Below are positions 1 through 8,612 of a DNA stretch of 48,912 nucleotides, piece after piece. Under the pieces are notes generated by a model. It worked only from the letters and a program-made list of their open reading frames with translations. It did no database searches and had not been told where the DNA came from. Origin of the DNA: Pseudomonadota bacterium (GTDB taxonomy: Bacteria > Pseudomonadota > Alphaproteobacteria > Acetobacterales > Acetobacteraceae); assembly GCA_021846225.1 (NCBI GenBank), contig JAJZCG010000006.1, forward strand, positions 1-48,912, given 5' to 3'. The translations under genes were made by a program, and so were the position numbers. The stretch's first letter is position 1, and every line of letters begins with the position of its first letter.

Positions 1-369
1 CCGAGGGCGACGCGCGCGGGGGTCGTGGGGATGCTGACTAGCCTGACCGGCCGCACGCCGTTGGTTTTTGAGCCGTTGAATGCAAGCGACACCGGCGGGT
101 ATAATGTAAATCTTGGCTATAATACAACCGGAGGGTATGGCAGCATGAGCTTGCCGTACCAGTTTTTTGTAACCGTCTACCAGCCGAATGATTTGCCCAT
201 TAGTAATGCGGGTGGTTATGGAACCGGGCCTGGCGGATATAACGATGCGCCGATGTTCTATGCCGCGGCCACCGAGTTTTCGGGCACGGTGAGTGATGCT
301 GAAATCTACGCTGCCGTGGCCGCGGTGATACCGACTTCCAGCATTGCCTGGACGCAAATTTCCAACTGA
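1..369 (+). CDS. Phage tail-associated protein, 5' end outside the window
   Basis: The frame is open from base 1 to the TGA at 367-369, so the gene probably begins upstream; a GTG at 25 is the first in-window start candidate but has no convincing ribosome-binding site. The visible 122 residues are rich in Gly, Tyr and Asn, with repeated GGY/GYG steps (TGGYN, TTGGYG, GGYGTGPGGYN), and end in a compact alpha/beta-looking segment (VSDAEIYAAVAAVIP). I associate this style with phage tail proteins that precede fibre genes, and the next genes are fibres. No enzymatic motif is visible. The precise role, perhaps baseplate or tail tip, is inferred from position only. Confidence 0.55.
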   Translation, partial: PRATRAGVVGMLTSLTGRTPLVFEPLNASDTGGYNVNLGYNTTGGYGSMSLPYQFFVTVYQPNDLPISNAGGYGTGPGGYNDAPMFYAAATEFSGTVSDAEIYAAVAAVIPTSSIAWTQISN

Positions 370-378
370 GGATCGTAC

Positions 379-735
379 ATGGATCGTAATATTGTTTATC
401 CCGGGAGCATCCCGCTGGATACGGATATTTTGACGTTTAACCGCAATGCCATGGTGGGTATTTCGGCGCTGACCGCGGCGGTGATCGGGAGTAATACGGT
501 GGTCGACGGGTTGGCGTGTTCCCCGACTTTGCCAGCGTCTTTGACGGTGAATGTGGGGCCTGGAAGCATTACCTTGCTGACGGCGCTCGATGCCAGCGCT
601 TATGGATCTTTGGCGGCGGATATTGCCGATCAGATTGTTAAAACCGGTATTAATCTGCAGACGACGAGTTTTGCTCTGACAGCGCCGGTAAATTCTGGAC
701 AGTCGATAAACTATCTTATTGAGGCGGCATTTTAG
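379..735 (+). CDS. Phage tail fibre protein, N-terminal part ended by an in-frame amber codon
   Basis: ATG at 379 follows GAGGAT with good spacing, 9 bases after the previous stop. It encodes 118 residues beginning MDRNIVYPGSIPLDTD and ending YLIEAAF before TAG. The frame continues without a shift after the TAG as EIDANPVVLPYVNAAN and so on up to 1425. From memory of this tail-protein family, the segment YLIEA(A/S)F runs straight into a xxDxNPVVLPYYNA segment in one protein, so this ORF looks like the front half of a roughly 348-codon gene. A truncated product would lack the glycine-rich tip. Whether the codon is read through, suppressed, a mutation or a sequencing error cannot be told from the sequence. 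Confidence 0.6.
   Translation: MDRNIVYPGSIPLDTDILTFNRNAMVGISALTAAVIGSNTVVDGLACSPTLPASLTVNVGPGSITLLTALDASAYGSLAADIADQIVKTGINLQTTSFALTAPVNSGQSINYLIEAAF
733..735 (+). other. In-frame TAG codon interrupting the tail fibre gene
   Basis: TAG lies between a TTT codon and a GAG codon in one otherwise continuous frame (379-1425). A single C-to-T change from CAG (Gln), or a change from TCG/TGG/GAG, would create it. The codon overlaps an AGGAG string (734-738), but the only close ATG after it (743) is in another frame and stops after a few codons. Reinitiation of the downstream half is therefore not obviously supported. Confidence 0.7.
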
Positions 736-756
736 GAGATTGATGCGAATCCGGTT

Positions 757-1425
757 GTGCTGCCTTATGTGAATGCGGCAAATACCAGCCTACCGTATTC
801 GGGGCCGAACAACTCCGGGACGGCGCAGAATACGAGGCGAGTGCAGCGTGTGCAGCTGCAGGTGAAGCCGGGCGCGGCGGCGCCGGCGGGAACGCAGATG
901 ACGCCTGCAGTGGATAGCGGCTGGGTTGGCTTGTATATCATCACGGTTAACTATGGGCAGTCCGCGATTACGGCAGCCAATATTAGCGTTGCGCCGGGCG
1001 CGCCGTTTCTGGGATATAAATTGCCGTCGTTACGGCCTGGATTTTCTGCGATGCAGGTGTTCACGGCGTCTGGCGGTTTTACGGTGCCAAATGGTGTGAC
1101 GGCGGCTCGCGTGACGGTTTTGGGCGCCGGCGGCGGTGGCGGGTACCATGCCTCGATGCCAAGCGGCGGCGGCGGCGCGGGGGGACGGGCGGTTGGGATT
1201 GTCGGCAATCTGATGCCTGGGTCGGTGATTGCCGTAACAGTGGGCGCAGGAGGAAATGCGCCGGCGAGTCCGGGAAATGGAACCAACGGCGGGCAATCGA
1301 GCTTTGGCGGCTATATGACCGCAAATGGCGGTGGCGGCGGCGGCGGCGGTACCTCCACGGGGGCCGGCCCGGTTGGCTATGCGGGAGGTGCTGGGGCGCC
1401 GGGCCTTGTGATGGTTGAATATTAG
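757..1425 (+). CDS. Phage tail fibre protein, C-terminal part with glycine-rich tip (downstream of the amber codon)
   Basis: This is the continuation, in the same frame, of the gene starting at 379; the first start-type codon after the amber is GTG 757, which has no ribosome-binding site at a usable distance. Residues of the downstream part carry the LPYVNAAN...PYSGPNNSGTAQ stretch, a middle segment (GWVGLYIITVNYGQ), then a C-terminal glycine-rich domain. That domain opens with VFTASGGFTVPNGVTAARV and contains several poly-Gly runs. Glycine-rich C-terminal domains of this kind form the distal receptor-contacting tip of many phage fibres and are a known site of rapid change. Without read-through it is probably not made, so the locus may be a pseudogene. 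Confidence 0.55.
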   Translation: MLPYVNAANTSLPYSGPNNSGTAQNTRRVQRVQLQVKPGAAAPAGTQMTPAVDSGWVGLYIITVNYGQSAITAANISVAPGAPFLGYKLPSLRPGFSAMQVFTASGGFTVPNGVTAARVTVLGAGGGGGYHASMPSGGGGAGGRAVGIVGNLMPGSVIAVTVGAGGNAPASPGNGTNGGQSSFGGYMTANGGGGGGGGTSTGAGPVGYAGGAGAPGLVMVEY

Positions 1426-1436
1426 GGGGAATGCTG

Positions 1437-1919
1437 ATGAGTACACCAGCCAACCATATATGGCGCCCATCTAACGCGCGGTATGTACAAATTGACGGCT
1501 TTGTTCCTATGCCGCGCGGGCCGCAGATTCCACCGCCCGTGGCGTTGGCCTGGCCGGTGAAAGACCCTGGGGACACGTTGGATTATGTGTTTGACGTGGC
1601 CCCTGCGCTGACCGCCAATCCGGGTGATGCGATCAGCATGCTTGATGTGCAGATAAGCCCGGCCAACCCAGGGGATTTGACGCTTGTTTCAGCCGCAGCG
1701 GACGGGCCGCGCGCGGTATTGTGGCTAACCTCCGGTCAGGCGTTGACGACCTACACGGTGACCGTGACGATTACGACCAGCGGTGGTCGCGCGCTTGCAC
1801 GCAGTATTGCGCTGCCGGTTGTCTCATTGGCAAGCGTGCCCGCGCCGGTGAATGCGTTGACCACACCTTCGGGCCAGGCCTTGACTGACCCGTCCGGCAC
1901 CCCTCTGACAACTCTTTAA
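1437..1919 (+). CDS. Phage fibre-tail adaptor-like protein
   Basis: The protein is 160 residues when started at ATG 1437, which sits six bases after GGGGA (1426-1430); an in-frame ATG at 1431 would abut that motif directly. The N-terminus (MSTPANHIWRPSN) is followed by a DPGDTLDYVFDVAPAL stretch and a beta-rich, Ig-like middle (YTVTVTITTSGGRALARSI). It ends in a Thr/Pro/Ser-rich repeat-like tail (LTTPSGQALTDPSGTPLTTL). Small beta proteins of this form, placed directly before long fibre genes, are annotated as adaptors joining fibre to tail. That role is inferred from order and fold impression; there is no catalytic motif. Confidence 0.5.
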   Translation: MSTPANHIWRPSNARYVQIDGFVPMPRGPQIPPPVALAWPVKDPGDTLDYVFDVAPALTANPGDAISMLDVQISPANPGDLTLVSAAADGPRAVLWLTSGQALTTYTVTVTITTSGGRALARSIALPVVSLASVPAPVNALTTPSGQALTDPSGTPLTTL

Positions 1920-1930
1920 GGTTTTGCAAT

Positions 1931-4489
1931 ATGCCGACAATTGGACAATTGCCTCCCGCGACGTCTGTCTCCGATACTGATGAGCTTGCGATTTTCCAGA
2001 ATGGGCAGACGCTGTCCGCCACGCGGGCGCAGTTGCTTGCGGGTGTGCAGACCGCGCTGACATTGCCGCAAAATAGCTTGCTGGGCGGCGTTGGGCCTGG
2101 AACGGCGGTGCCTGTGCCGATTACGATCGGCGCAAATCTGGCGCTGGCGGGAACGACTTTGTCGGCGACAGCAACGCCTTTTGAGATTCCCGCGTTGGCC
2201 TCCGGTTTGCCGCCAGGGGCAGGGGATTTGGTGCCGCTTGGCCAGGCGGGTGCGAATGTGGGGGTTTCCTACGCAAATTTCATGGGTGCCATGGGTGGCG
2301 TGCCGGGTTTGCCCGGAGGCGCGCTGGTGGCCATGGCGAGTGGCGCCACCACGGCGCGTACGATTGCGGCGCTGGCCGCCAATGCTGTTGCAATCGAGGA
2401 TTTTGGCGCCAAGGGGGATGGCGTGACTGATGACAGCGCCGCTCTGCTCGCGGCCGTTGCCAGCGGCGCGGCGGTGCGCCTGGGGGCGAAGACATATGCG
2501 ATTGCGGGCGAGTGCGATATTACGGGCGCGGCCTGTACGTTGCTGGGCGTGCCGGGGCTAACAATCGTGACGCGGCCGGCGCAGTCAAGGCTTGGGTCGT
2601 CAGCGGCGGCGGCCTGGATTAATATCGCGACGGCGGCGTTGTATATTGATGGGATCATTTTTGATGCCAACGCGGCGTTGACCACCAATACCTTCTCGGT
2701 TCTTGTGCAGCCGGGTTGTATAAAATCAATCGTCACGCGTTGTGTTTTTAAAAATGCTAAGGGTCAGGGCAATGGCTCGGGGCTGTGCTATCTGGCGAGC
2801 GATCCGGCGATTACCCAGCATCATATCAGCGATTGCGAGTTCGCCGCGAACGCGGTGCATGGGCTCTACATTCAGGCGGTGGATGCGCTGAACGTCACCA
2901 ATTGCCGGGGCCATGATAATGGCGGCAACGGCATTCATGTTGATAGTCAGGATCCATCATTTACCTTGAAAATTCGGGGTGTGCAGATCCTGGGGAATAC
3001 GTGTTGGAACAATACATGCGGGATCACGGTTGGAAATTTCAATGCCACCAACATACCGATTGTGCCGTTCACGTACGGAAATTCGAATCCGGATGTTCTG
3101 GGCGCCGTGGTGTCGGGCAATAATTGTTATGCGAACAGGGGGTACGGCATTTTCATGTCGGGCCGCAATATTTTGATTGCGGGAAATTTATGCGCCAATA
3201 ACAGCTCGATTACCGGCGGTGGTGCCGGGATTTTGTGTGATACCGGCTATTGTAAGATCACGGGCAATATGGTGACCGGCGCTTCCAGTTTTGGGATTGA
3301 TTGTGGCGGGGCGATTTATACCGAAGTTGACAGCAACTATATCAACGGTGCGTTGAACGGTTTGAATATCGGCGGCGGGCTGAATTGCATGGCGCGCAGC
3401 AACTTCATCCAGGACTGCACGGGAAGTTCGATTTCCGTTCAGAATGTTGAGAGCAACGGCAATGGAGATAATTTCGGGCTGGCGTGTACGGGGCTTTCGA
3501 TTATTGGAAACTGGATCAATTACAGTGGCGGTGCCATTGGTATATTAATCCGCGATGGCGCGCAGAACACGTTGGTGGCAGATAATATAATCGTGGGGGA
3601 CGCTGGCGCCAATCTGACGAATGCGCTCTCGGCTTACACGGATTCGTTGACCCTGCGCGGAAATCTGCTGAATTTTACTCCGCGTTGGCCGGTTAACCCC
3701 GCGCTGGTGGGCGGCGTGTACACGCTTACCGTGCCCGACATTGTGGATGCGGTGAGCATTTCGCAATCCTCTCAGCCGGTTGGCGGCATCCTCACCGCGC
3801 AGGCGGGTTTGGCGGCGGGGCAGGTGACGTTTATCAAAATGCTGGATACGGGGATCGGTTACACCACGGCGGCGGTGACGATCAACGGAACGGGTACGGG
3901 CGCGGCGGCGTTTGCGTGGATTTCCAACGGCCGGATCATCGGCGTTCAGATGACCAGCTTTGGATCGGGGTATGGTCCGGGAACGACGGTAAGCATTACG
4001 GGAAATGGCGGTGGCGCGACGGCCGCCGCGCAGGTTGGCTTGCCGGTTTTACAGAATAGAGAGCTCGCGATCGACTGTCTGGCGCCGGTGACTTTTGCCG
4101 CCGCCGGAGCGGCACCAACGCAAAGCAACTGGACGGGGGCGCCCATCAGTATCCCCGCCGGTGCGAGCATCGATTGGGTTGGTAATAATGGCGGCTGGCG
4201 GGCAGCCAGGTTTTCGCAGAGCGACTATGTTTCACCCAACGGCGATGGCAGCCTGACGCTCAAGACGCAGGCCGGGGATATTTCGTTGCATCCGGCTGGG
4301 GCGGGCAGGGTGCGGATTATCTCGGACACTGAAGCCACCGGCGCCCTTGAGCTCATCGGCCGTGGTTCACCACAAAACTCGGTTTCCGCGCCTGCGGGCT
4401 CCACATTCCGCAACCTCAACGGCGGTGTTGGCAGCACGTTCTGGGTAAGCCAAGCGGCGGGGGCAGCCAACTGGGTTGCCGTTGCCTGA
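1931..4489 (+). CDS. Phage tail spike with pectate-lyase-like right-handed beta-helix
   Basis: The protein has 852 residues, with TAAGG upstream of ATG 1931. Residues 1-80 form an attachment module (GQLPPATSVSDTDELAIFQ) that is also present at the start of the next gene, and a second, shorter copy lies near residues 88-120 (GLPPGAGDLVPLGQAG). At 157-168 is DFGAKGDGVTDD, the hallmark entry motif of pectate-lyase-superfamily spikes. It is followed by a long run of beta-helix coils rich in N-x-(I/V/C)-x-G-N steps to about residue 560. The C-terminal 250 residues are beta-rich and Gly/Thr-rich. Such spikes bind, and often cleave, host surface polysaccharide. The substrate and catalytic residues are not identifiable by eye. 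Confidence 0.75.
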   Translation: MPTIGQLPPATSVSDTDELAIFQNGQTLSATRAQLLAGVQTALTLPQNSLLGGVGPGTAVPVPITIGANLALAGTTLSATATPFEIPALASGLPPGAGDLVPLGQAGANVGVSYANFMGAMGGVPGLPGGALVAMASGATTARTIAALAANAVAIEDFGAKGDGVTDDSAALLAAVASGAAVRLGAKTYAIAGECDITGAACTLLGVPGLTIVTRPAQSRLGSSAAAAWINIATAALYIDGIIFDANAALTTNTFSVLVQPGCIKSIVTRCVFKNAKGQGNGSGLCYLASDPAITQHHISDCEFAANAVHGLYIQAVDALNVTNCRGHDNGGNGIHVDSQDPSFTLKIRGVQILGNTCWNNTCGITVGNFNATNIPIVPFTYGNSNPDVLGAVVSGNNCYANRGYGIFMSGRNILIAGNLCANNSSITGGGAGILCDTGYCKITGNMVTGASSFGIDCGGAIYTEVDSNYINGALNGLNIGGGLNCMARSNFIQDCTGSSISVQNVESNGNGDNFGLACTGLSIIGNWINYSGGAIGILIRDGAQNTLVADNIIVGDAGANLTNALSAYTDSLTLRGNLLNFTPRWPVNPALVGGVYTLTVPDIVDAVSISQSSQPVGGILTAQAGLAAGQVTFIKMLDTGIGYTTAAVTINGTGTGAAAFAWISNGRIIGVQMTSFGSGYGPGTTVSITGNGGGATAAAQVGLPVLQNRELAIDCLAPVTFAAAGAAPTQSNWTGAPISIPAGASIDWVGNNGGWRAARFSQSDYVSPNGDGSLTLKTQAGDISLHPAGAGRVRIISDTEATGALELIGRGSPQNSVSAPAGSTFRNLNGGVGSTFWVSQAAGAANWVAVA

Positions 4490-4544
4490 GGTTTGTTTCC
4501 GTTTCGCCAGCGCATTCTGTGCTTAAAATGAAAGTTTGTGTGCA

Positions 4545-6128
4545 ATGACAACGATTGCCCAATTGCCGCCGGTTACTTCTGCCGGGGCTGGCGACCTGCT
4601 GCCGCTTTCGCAAGCGGGACTGCTTTATTCAGTGAGCGTGGCGCAGTTGACGGCGAATACGCAGCCCGTGATCAATGTGCCGGCCGGTGTTCTGCTGGGC
4701 CGTTACAGCATTGGCGCCGGGGGGCCGGAGAGCATCACGGCGGGCGCTGGCCTTGCGATGAACGCCGGGGCGCTGGTGGCCACCGGGGCGGATCATGCCG
4801 GGTTTCCCGTGCAGGGTGTGATGTCGCTGTCAGATGATATTGTGATCAGCGCGGGCGGCGCGCCGGGTTTGTTGCCGGTGACGGCCTTGCGCGGGCTTTT
4901 TTCGGCGGGCGCGGGTGTTGCCATTGATGGTAACGGCGTTATCACCCTCACCGCAACCTACCTCACCGGCCCGGCTGGTCCACAGGGGCCAAGCGGCCCG
5001 GCCGGCCCGGCGGGGCCTGCTGGCGCCGTGGGACCGGCAGGCTCCGGGCTTGGCGGGCCTGCGGCGGGCAATTCCGTGAGTTCTGTTGGTGCCTCGGATT
5101 ATGTGGCGCTCTGGCAGAATGGCACGCTGGCATGGATGCCTTACGGCCAGTTCCTCGGCGGGCAGACCATTGACCAGCTCCCTGCGGCGGGTCCTGCGGC
5201 CGATAGTGATGAGCTGCTGGTGGCGCAGGGAAGCAACATGCTCAGCACGCAGAGCTTTGGCGCGATCTGGACCTATGTGCAGAACAAGCTGCCCGTTGTG
5301 CAGCGGGGTGTTGTGGAGCTTACGAGCAACACGGTGCTGGATGCGGCGCAGCATAATAATCGGATTCTGATCGCTAGCGCCCCGATTACGCTTTCGGCGA
5401 ATTTTGCCGGATTGGGAGCGGGATTTTCCTGCACTCTGATCAATCTGGCGCCAGGGGCCGTTACCATGGGCACCGGCATTACCGCTGGTTCGGGGGTGAC
5501 AATTTTGCCGCCCGGCGCGGCAACGGAGTTGTTTGGCCTCAGCTATTCGGGGGGATCGCTGGTCTGGTGGAGCGGTGTGGTGCCCAATGGGCCAACCCTG
5601 ACCGTCGGCTCGATTTCAGCGCCCGCGCCGGACGCGGCCTTTGTCGTTGCTGGGGGTGTGTTCAACGATGCGCCGCTGGCGCTTGATTATTCCACCAATG
5701 GTGGCTCCACCTGGATCGCGGCGCCGAGTCCGGTGATCACCGCGAATGCCTATAGCTTCACCGCCGCGGGGCTCAGCCCGGGGGCCTATGCGATCCAGGT
5801 GCGCGACCATGGGAATGCCGCGGTTATTGGTGTGTCCAACAGTTTTGTGGTGGTTGCACCGGGCATTACGATGGCGGCACCGCCGGGCACGGCGGCGGCG
5901 GGTGCGATCGTCGCACTTTCCGGCACTGTTTCTCCGGTAAGCGCCGCGGTGCAGGTTGGGTTTTCCGCGAGTGCCACGGCAGCGCCGGGTGCGTGGGTGA
6001 ATGCCGTGGTCAGCAATGGCGGCTGGACGGCGGATCTGCTGCTTAACGTTGCTGGGACATATTACATCTGGGCGCGGAACGCCGCGGCCGGGCTCAATGC
6101 GGTTTCATCCGCTGTCACGGTTAGCTGA
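4545..6128 (+). CDS. Phage tail fibre with collagen-like segment and Ig-like C-terminus
   Basis: The protein has 527 residues from ATG 4545 (TTG 4536 is in frame, but the ATG aligns with the start of the preceding spike). Residues 1-80 repeat the spike's attachment module (IAQLPPVTSAGAGDLLPLSQ). Residues 142-168 are a collagen-like GPA/GPQ/GPS triplet series, a usual trimerising stalk of fibres. A third QLP...DSDELLVAQ module lies at 209-230. Residues 350-527 hold two beta-sandwich, Ig-like repeats (STNGGSTWIAAPSPVITANA). The shared N-terminal module suggests this fibre docks at the same type of site as the spike before it. Only 55 bases separate the two genes, and the ribosome-binding site is weak. 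Confidence 0.7.
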   Translation: MTTIAQLPPVTSAGAGDLLPLSQAGLLYSVSVAQLTANTQPVINVPAGVLLGRYSIGAGGPESITAGAGLAMNAGALVATGADHAGFPVQGVMSLSDDIVISAGGAPGLLPVTALRGLFSAGAGVAIDGNGVITLTATYLTGPAGPQGPSGPAGPAGPAGAVGPAGSGLGGPAAGNSVSSVGASDYVALWQNGTLAWMPYGQFLGGQTIDQLPAAGPAADSDELLVAQGSNMLSTQSFGAIWTYVQNKLPVVQRGVVELTSNTVLDAAQHNNRILIASAPITLSANFAGLGAGFSCTLINLAPGAVTMGTGITAGSGVTILPPGAATELFGLSYSGGSLVWWSGVVPNGPTLTVGSISAPAPDAAFVVAGGVFNDAPLALDYSTNGGSTWIAAPSPVITANAYSFTAAGLSPGAYAIQVRDHGNAAVIGVSNSFVVVAPGITMAAPPGTAAAGAIVALSGTVSPVSAAVQVGFSASATAAPGAWVNAVVSNGGWTADLLLNVAGTYYIWARNAAAGLNAVSSAVTVS

Positions 6129-6131
6129 AGC

Positions 6132-8276
6132 ATGACAATCCTGTGCAACTATCCAGGTTCGCTGCTGGCGGCCGGGCAGGGGAGGCGCGCGCTGGCGCGG
6201 CCGCTTCCCGCAGGCAGCAATCCGCCCGCAGGCGCGTTCACCGGCCCATATCCGGCCGCGATCAGCGGTATTTCCGGCTGGTGGGATGCGGGGCTGCTGG
6301 GCGGCCTGCGGGATGTTACCGGCGCACCGCTGACCCTCAGCAATGCGCCGGTTGGCGTTGTTGTTGATAAATCAGGTAACGCGAACAGCCTTACGCTGTT
6401 TCATGCCGGTGTTGGCACGCTGCCCGCCGCCACCATCGCGGTGCCGCGCGTTAATGGGTATCTGGGCGCAATTGGCGCGCCGGATGCCGGGATTTTCAAC
6501 AACGGTCCGGTGCTCGATGCTGATTGGGGCTTGCTGCATCCGGGGGTGGAGCTGGGCGCCGGGGCGGGGTGGACATGCTATCTGGTCTGGACCCGGCCAA
6601 ACTGGCGCCAGGGCGCGCTTGACAGCAACAGCGCGCCGATCGCGTTGATTCATACGCTTTTCAGCACTGGCGTGACCATTCTGCAGGCGGACAGCAGCGG
6701 CGGTGCAAACCTTACGCTTTTTCCCGGCACCGCGAGCCAGATCGTGCTTTCCGCCACGCTGGCGCGCAGGCATAGCCATGCGATCATCCTGCGCAATACG
6801 CCGGGTGTTGGCGTGGATGCGTGGCTCGATGGCGCGCAGGTTGCCACCGGCATTGCCAACCCGCTGCCCACGCGCGCCAGTGCGCCGGTGCTGCTGCTGC
6901 ATGACGGGAGTGTGCAAGGCTCGGCACAGTGCTGGTTCCATGAAGCCGCAACCTGGGAGCGTGCGCTCAGCGTGCTGGAGATCAGCACGTTGATCAGCGC
7001 GCAGGGACGATGGGTTCTGGGCGCGCGCCGGGGCGTTAATCTGCTGCTCATGGGTCAATCCAACGCGGCCGGGTTCATGAATGCGGGGGGCGCGCTTGCC
7101 CTGGCGCGGGGCATTGCCTGGTATCTCGGCGCGGCGGCTTATGCGTACACGGCGCAAATGCCGGTGGCGTATATCGCCCCCAACCGTTATTCGGTGATCG
7201 CGGGTCACCCGGTCTCCAACTCTTCGCCGCCGTTGTTTCCGCCGGGAAGCGGCGCGGGGACGTTCCTCACCAATCCGGGCGACGGGTCTGACCCCTCGAC
7301 CTGGAGCGCCGGGCCGGATTTCGCGGCGCTGAGCGCTTATTTGACGGGCGGTTCAGCGCTCGTTGCGGCGGTTGATGAAGCCGATATCGCGTTCCTGGTC
7401 TGGCCATGGTCGGAGCAGGACAGCACCATGCCTTATGCCAACAAGGCGCTCTACAAGGCCTCGGTGCTGCGGCTGCTGGCGCTCACCCGCGGCCTGCTTG
7501 GGCGCACCGCGGCCAATCTGCCGCTGCTGGCGTGGAACGCCATCCCTTACGAAACCAATGATGGTGTGCAGATGGTGCGTGAGTCCATTGCCGATCTGGC
7601 GGCGGTGAGCGCCAACAACATCGTTGTCTTTGCCGCACAGACGGCTGATTCCAACCCGTTGGATGCCGCCTATGACCCCACCACGGGGTTGTTTACGGGG
7701 GGCGAGCCGCAATACCGCGACGCGCCGGATCTGCTGCGTTACGGGCGCATCGGCGCGCATGCGGCCGGACATGCGGCCATGGCGCAAGGGCTTGCCGACA
7801 CGATACAGCCTGCGGCGCTCCCTTTGAGCGGGCTGCCGGTAAAAGGCGGGCCGCAGATCACGCATGTTTACAGAGCTTCGAACACGGAGCTGGTTCTCAC
7901 CATCGCGCATGATGCGGGGAACGATCTGATCGTGCCGTTGCAGGCGGCGAACGGCGCTGGTTTTGCGGTGATGGATGGCGGCAGCGTTGCCACGCCAGGC
8001 GTTATCATCACCGCGGCCGCGGCGGCGCGGATTGATGCCACGCATGTGTCCGTGACACTGGCGGCCGCTCTCACCAATATCTCGTCCAGCGTGCTGTTTT
8101 TCTACCCCTATGGAAGCATGCAGATCGGCCGTGGCGATGCCGTGACCGATAATGCGGCGAGCCTGCCGCCGCCGCCGAACTGGAATATCGGCAACGACCT
8201 CGGCACCGCATGGAACCTGAATTTTCCTCTGCAGGCCACGGCCTATCCCATCACCCTGTCTGACACACCTGCCTGA
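6132..8276 (+). CDS. Phage tail fibre with concanavalin-like and SGNH esterase domains
   Basis: The protein has 714 residues, with ATG four bases after the preceding stop. Residues about 40-290 look like a LamG/concanavalin-type carbohydrate-binding sandwich (SGWWDAG, SHAIILRNTPG, DGAQVATG, WERALS). Residues 300-560 are an SGNH-type hydrolase: LLLMGQSNAAG with the candidate nucleophile Ser310, a WPWSEQDS block near 425-432, and a C-terminal GAHAAGHAAM block near 541-550 with candidate catalytic His543 or His547. The GQSN form is typical of carbohydrate O-acetyl esterases, so the likely job is removing acetyl groups from host surface glycan during adsorption. Residues 570-714 are beta-rich and of unknown role. 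Substrate and host are unknown. Confidence 0.72.
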   Translation: MTILCNYPGSLLAAGQGRRALARPLPAGSNPPAGAFTGPYPAAISGISGWWDAGLLGGLRDVTGAPLTLSNAPVGVVVDKSGNANSLTLFHAGVGTLPAATIAVPRVNGYLGAIGAPDAGIFNNGPVLDADWGLLHPGVELGAGAGWTCYLVWTRPNWRQGALDSNSAPIALIHTLFSTGVTILQADSSGGANLTLFPGTASQIVLSATLARRHSHAIILRNTPGVGVDAWLDGAQVATGIANPLPTRASAPVLLLHDGSVQGSAQCWFHEAATWERALSVLEISTLISAQGRWVLGARRGVNLLLMGQSNAAGFMNAGGALALARGIAWYLGAAAYAYTAQMPVAYIAPNRYSVIAGHPVSNSSPPLFPPGSGAGTFLTNPGDGSDPSTWSAGPDFAALSAYLTGGSALVAAVDEADIAFLVWPWSEQDSTMPYANKALYKASVLRLLALTRGLLGRTAANLPLLAWNAIPYETNDGVQMVRESIADLAAVSANNIVVFAAQTADSNPLDAAYDPTTGLFTGGEPQYRDAPDLLRYGRIGAHAAGHAAMAQGLADTIQPAALPLSGLPVKGGPQITHVYRASNTELVLTIAHDAGNDLIVPLQAANGAGFAVMDGGSVATPGVIITAAAAARIDATHVSVTLAAALTNISSSVLFFYPYGSMQIGRGDAVTDNAASLPPPPNWNIGNDLGTAWNLNFPLQATAYPITLSDTPA

Positions 8277-8285
8277 GGGACACTC

Positions 8286-8612
8286 ATGGATACAGATTCT
8301 GTCGCTGTTTTGCGTTTGGATATCGCTGGCTTGCGTAATGATGTGAACGGTATCCGCCAGGATATCGGCGTTTTGGAGGCGAAGGCGGATTCATTGGAAG
8401 CCTGGCGGGTTCGCTACCTGGCGCAGGAGGATCAGGTCATCGGCAAGCTGTTCAACAAGGTTGATGAGCTGGTCATGGGCTTGAGTGACATGCGGGCGGA
8501 TATTGCGCGTATCCGTGGCGAGCGTGACGCCGAGCGCCGCATGAGCGTTGCCATCATCAGCCTGTTGTCCGCCGCTTGCGGCGGGCTGATTGCGAGTCTG
8601 CTGCATGGATAA
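8286..8612 (+). CDS. Coiled-coil protein with C-terminal membrane helix, XhlA-like, lysis block
   Basis: The protein has 108 residues. Residues 5-60 are a heptad-rich coil (VLRLDIAGLRNDVNGIRQDI...VLEAKADSLE), and the last 23 (MSVAIISLLSAACGGLIAS) form one hydrophobic helix ending LLHG. This coil-then-anchor layout is that of XhlA-type proteins that accompany holins and endolysins. The stop overlaps the start of the muramidase gene by eight bases, so the two are likely translationally coupled. Assignment as a holin accessory is inferred from layout and neighbours; no family-specific residue is visible. Confidence 0.5.
   Translation: MDTDSVAVLRLDIAGLRNDVNGIRQDIGVLEAKADSLEAWRVRYLAQEDQVIGKLFNKVDELVMGLSDMRADIARIRGERDAERRMSVAIISLLSAACGGLIASLLHG

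Noticed and set aside
757-1425. Independent gene starting at GTG 757
   Set aside because: No ribosome-binding site at usable distance and the sequence before the GTG is in-frame family sequence, so it is treated as the continuation of the gene at 379.
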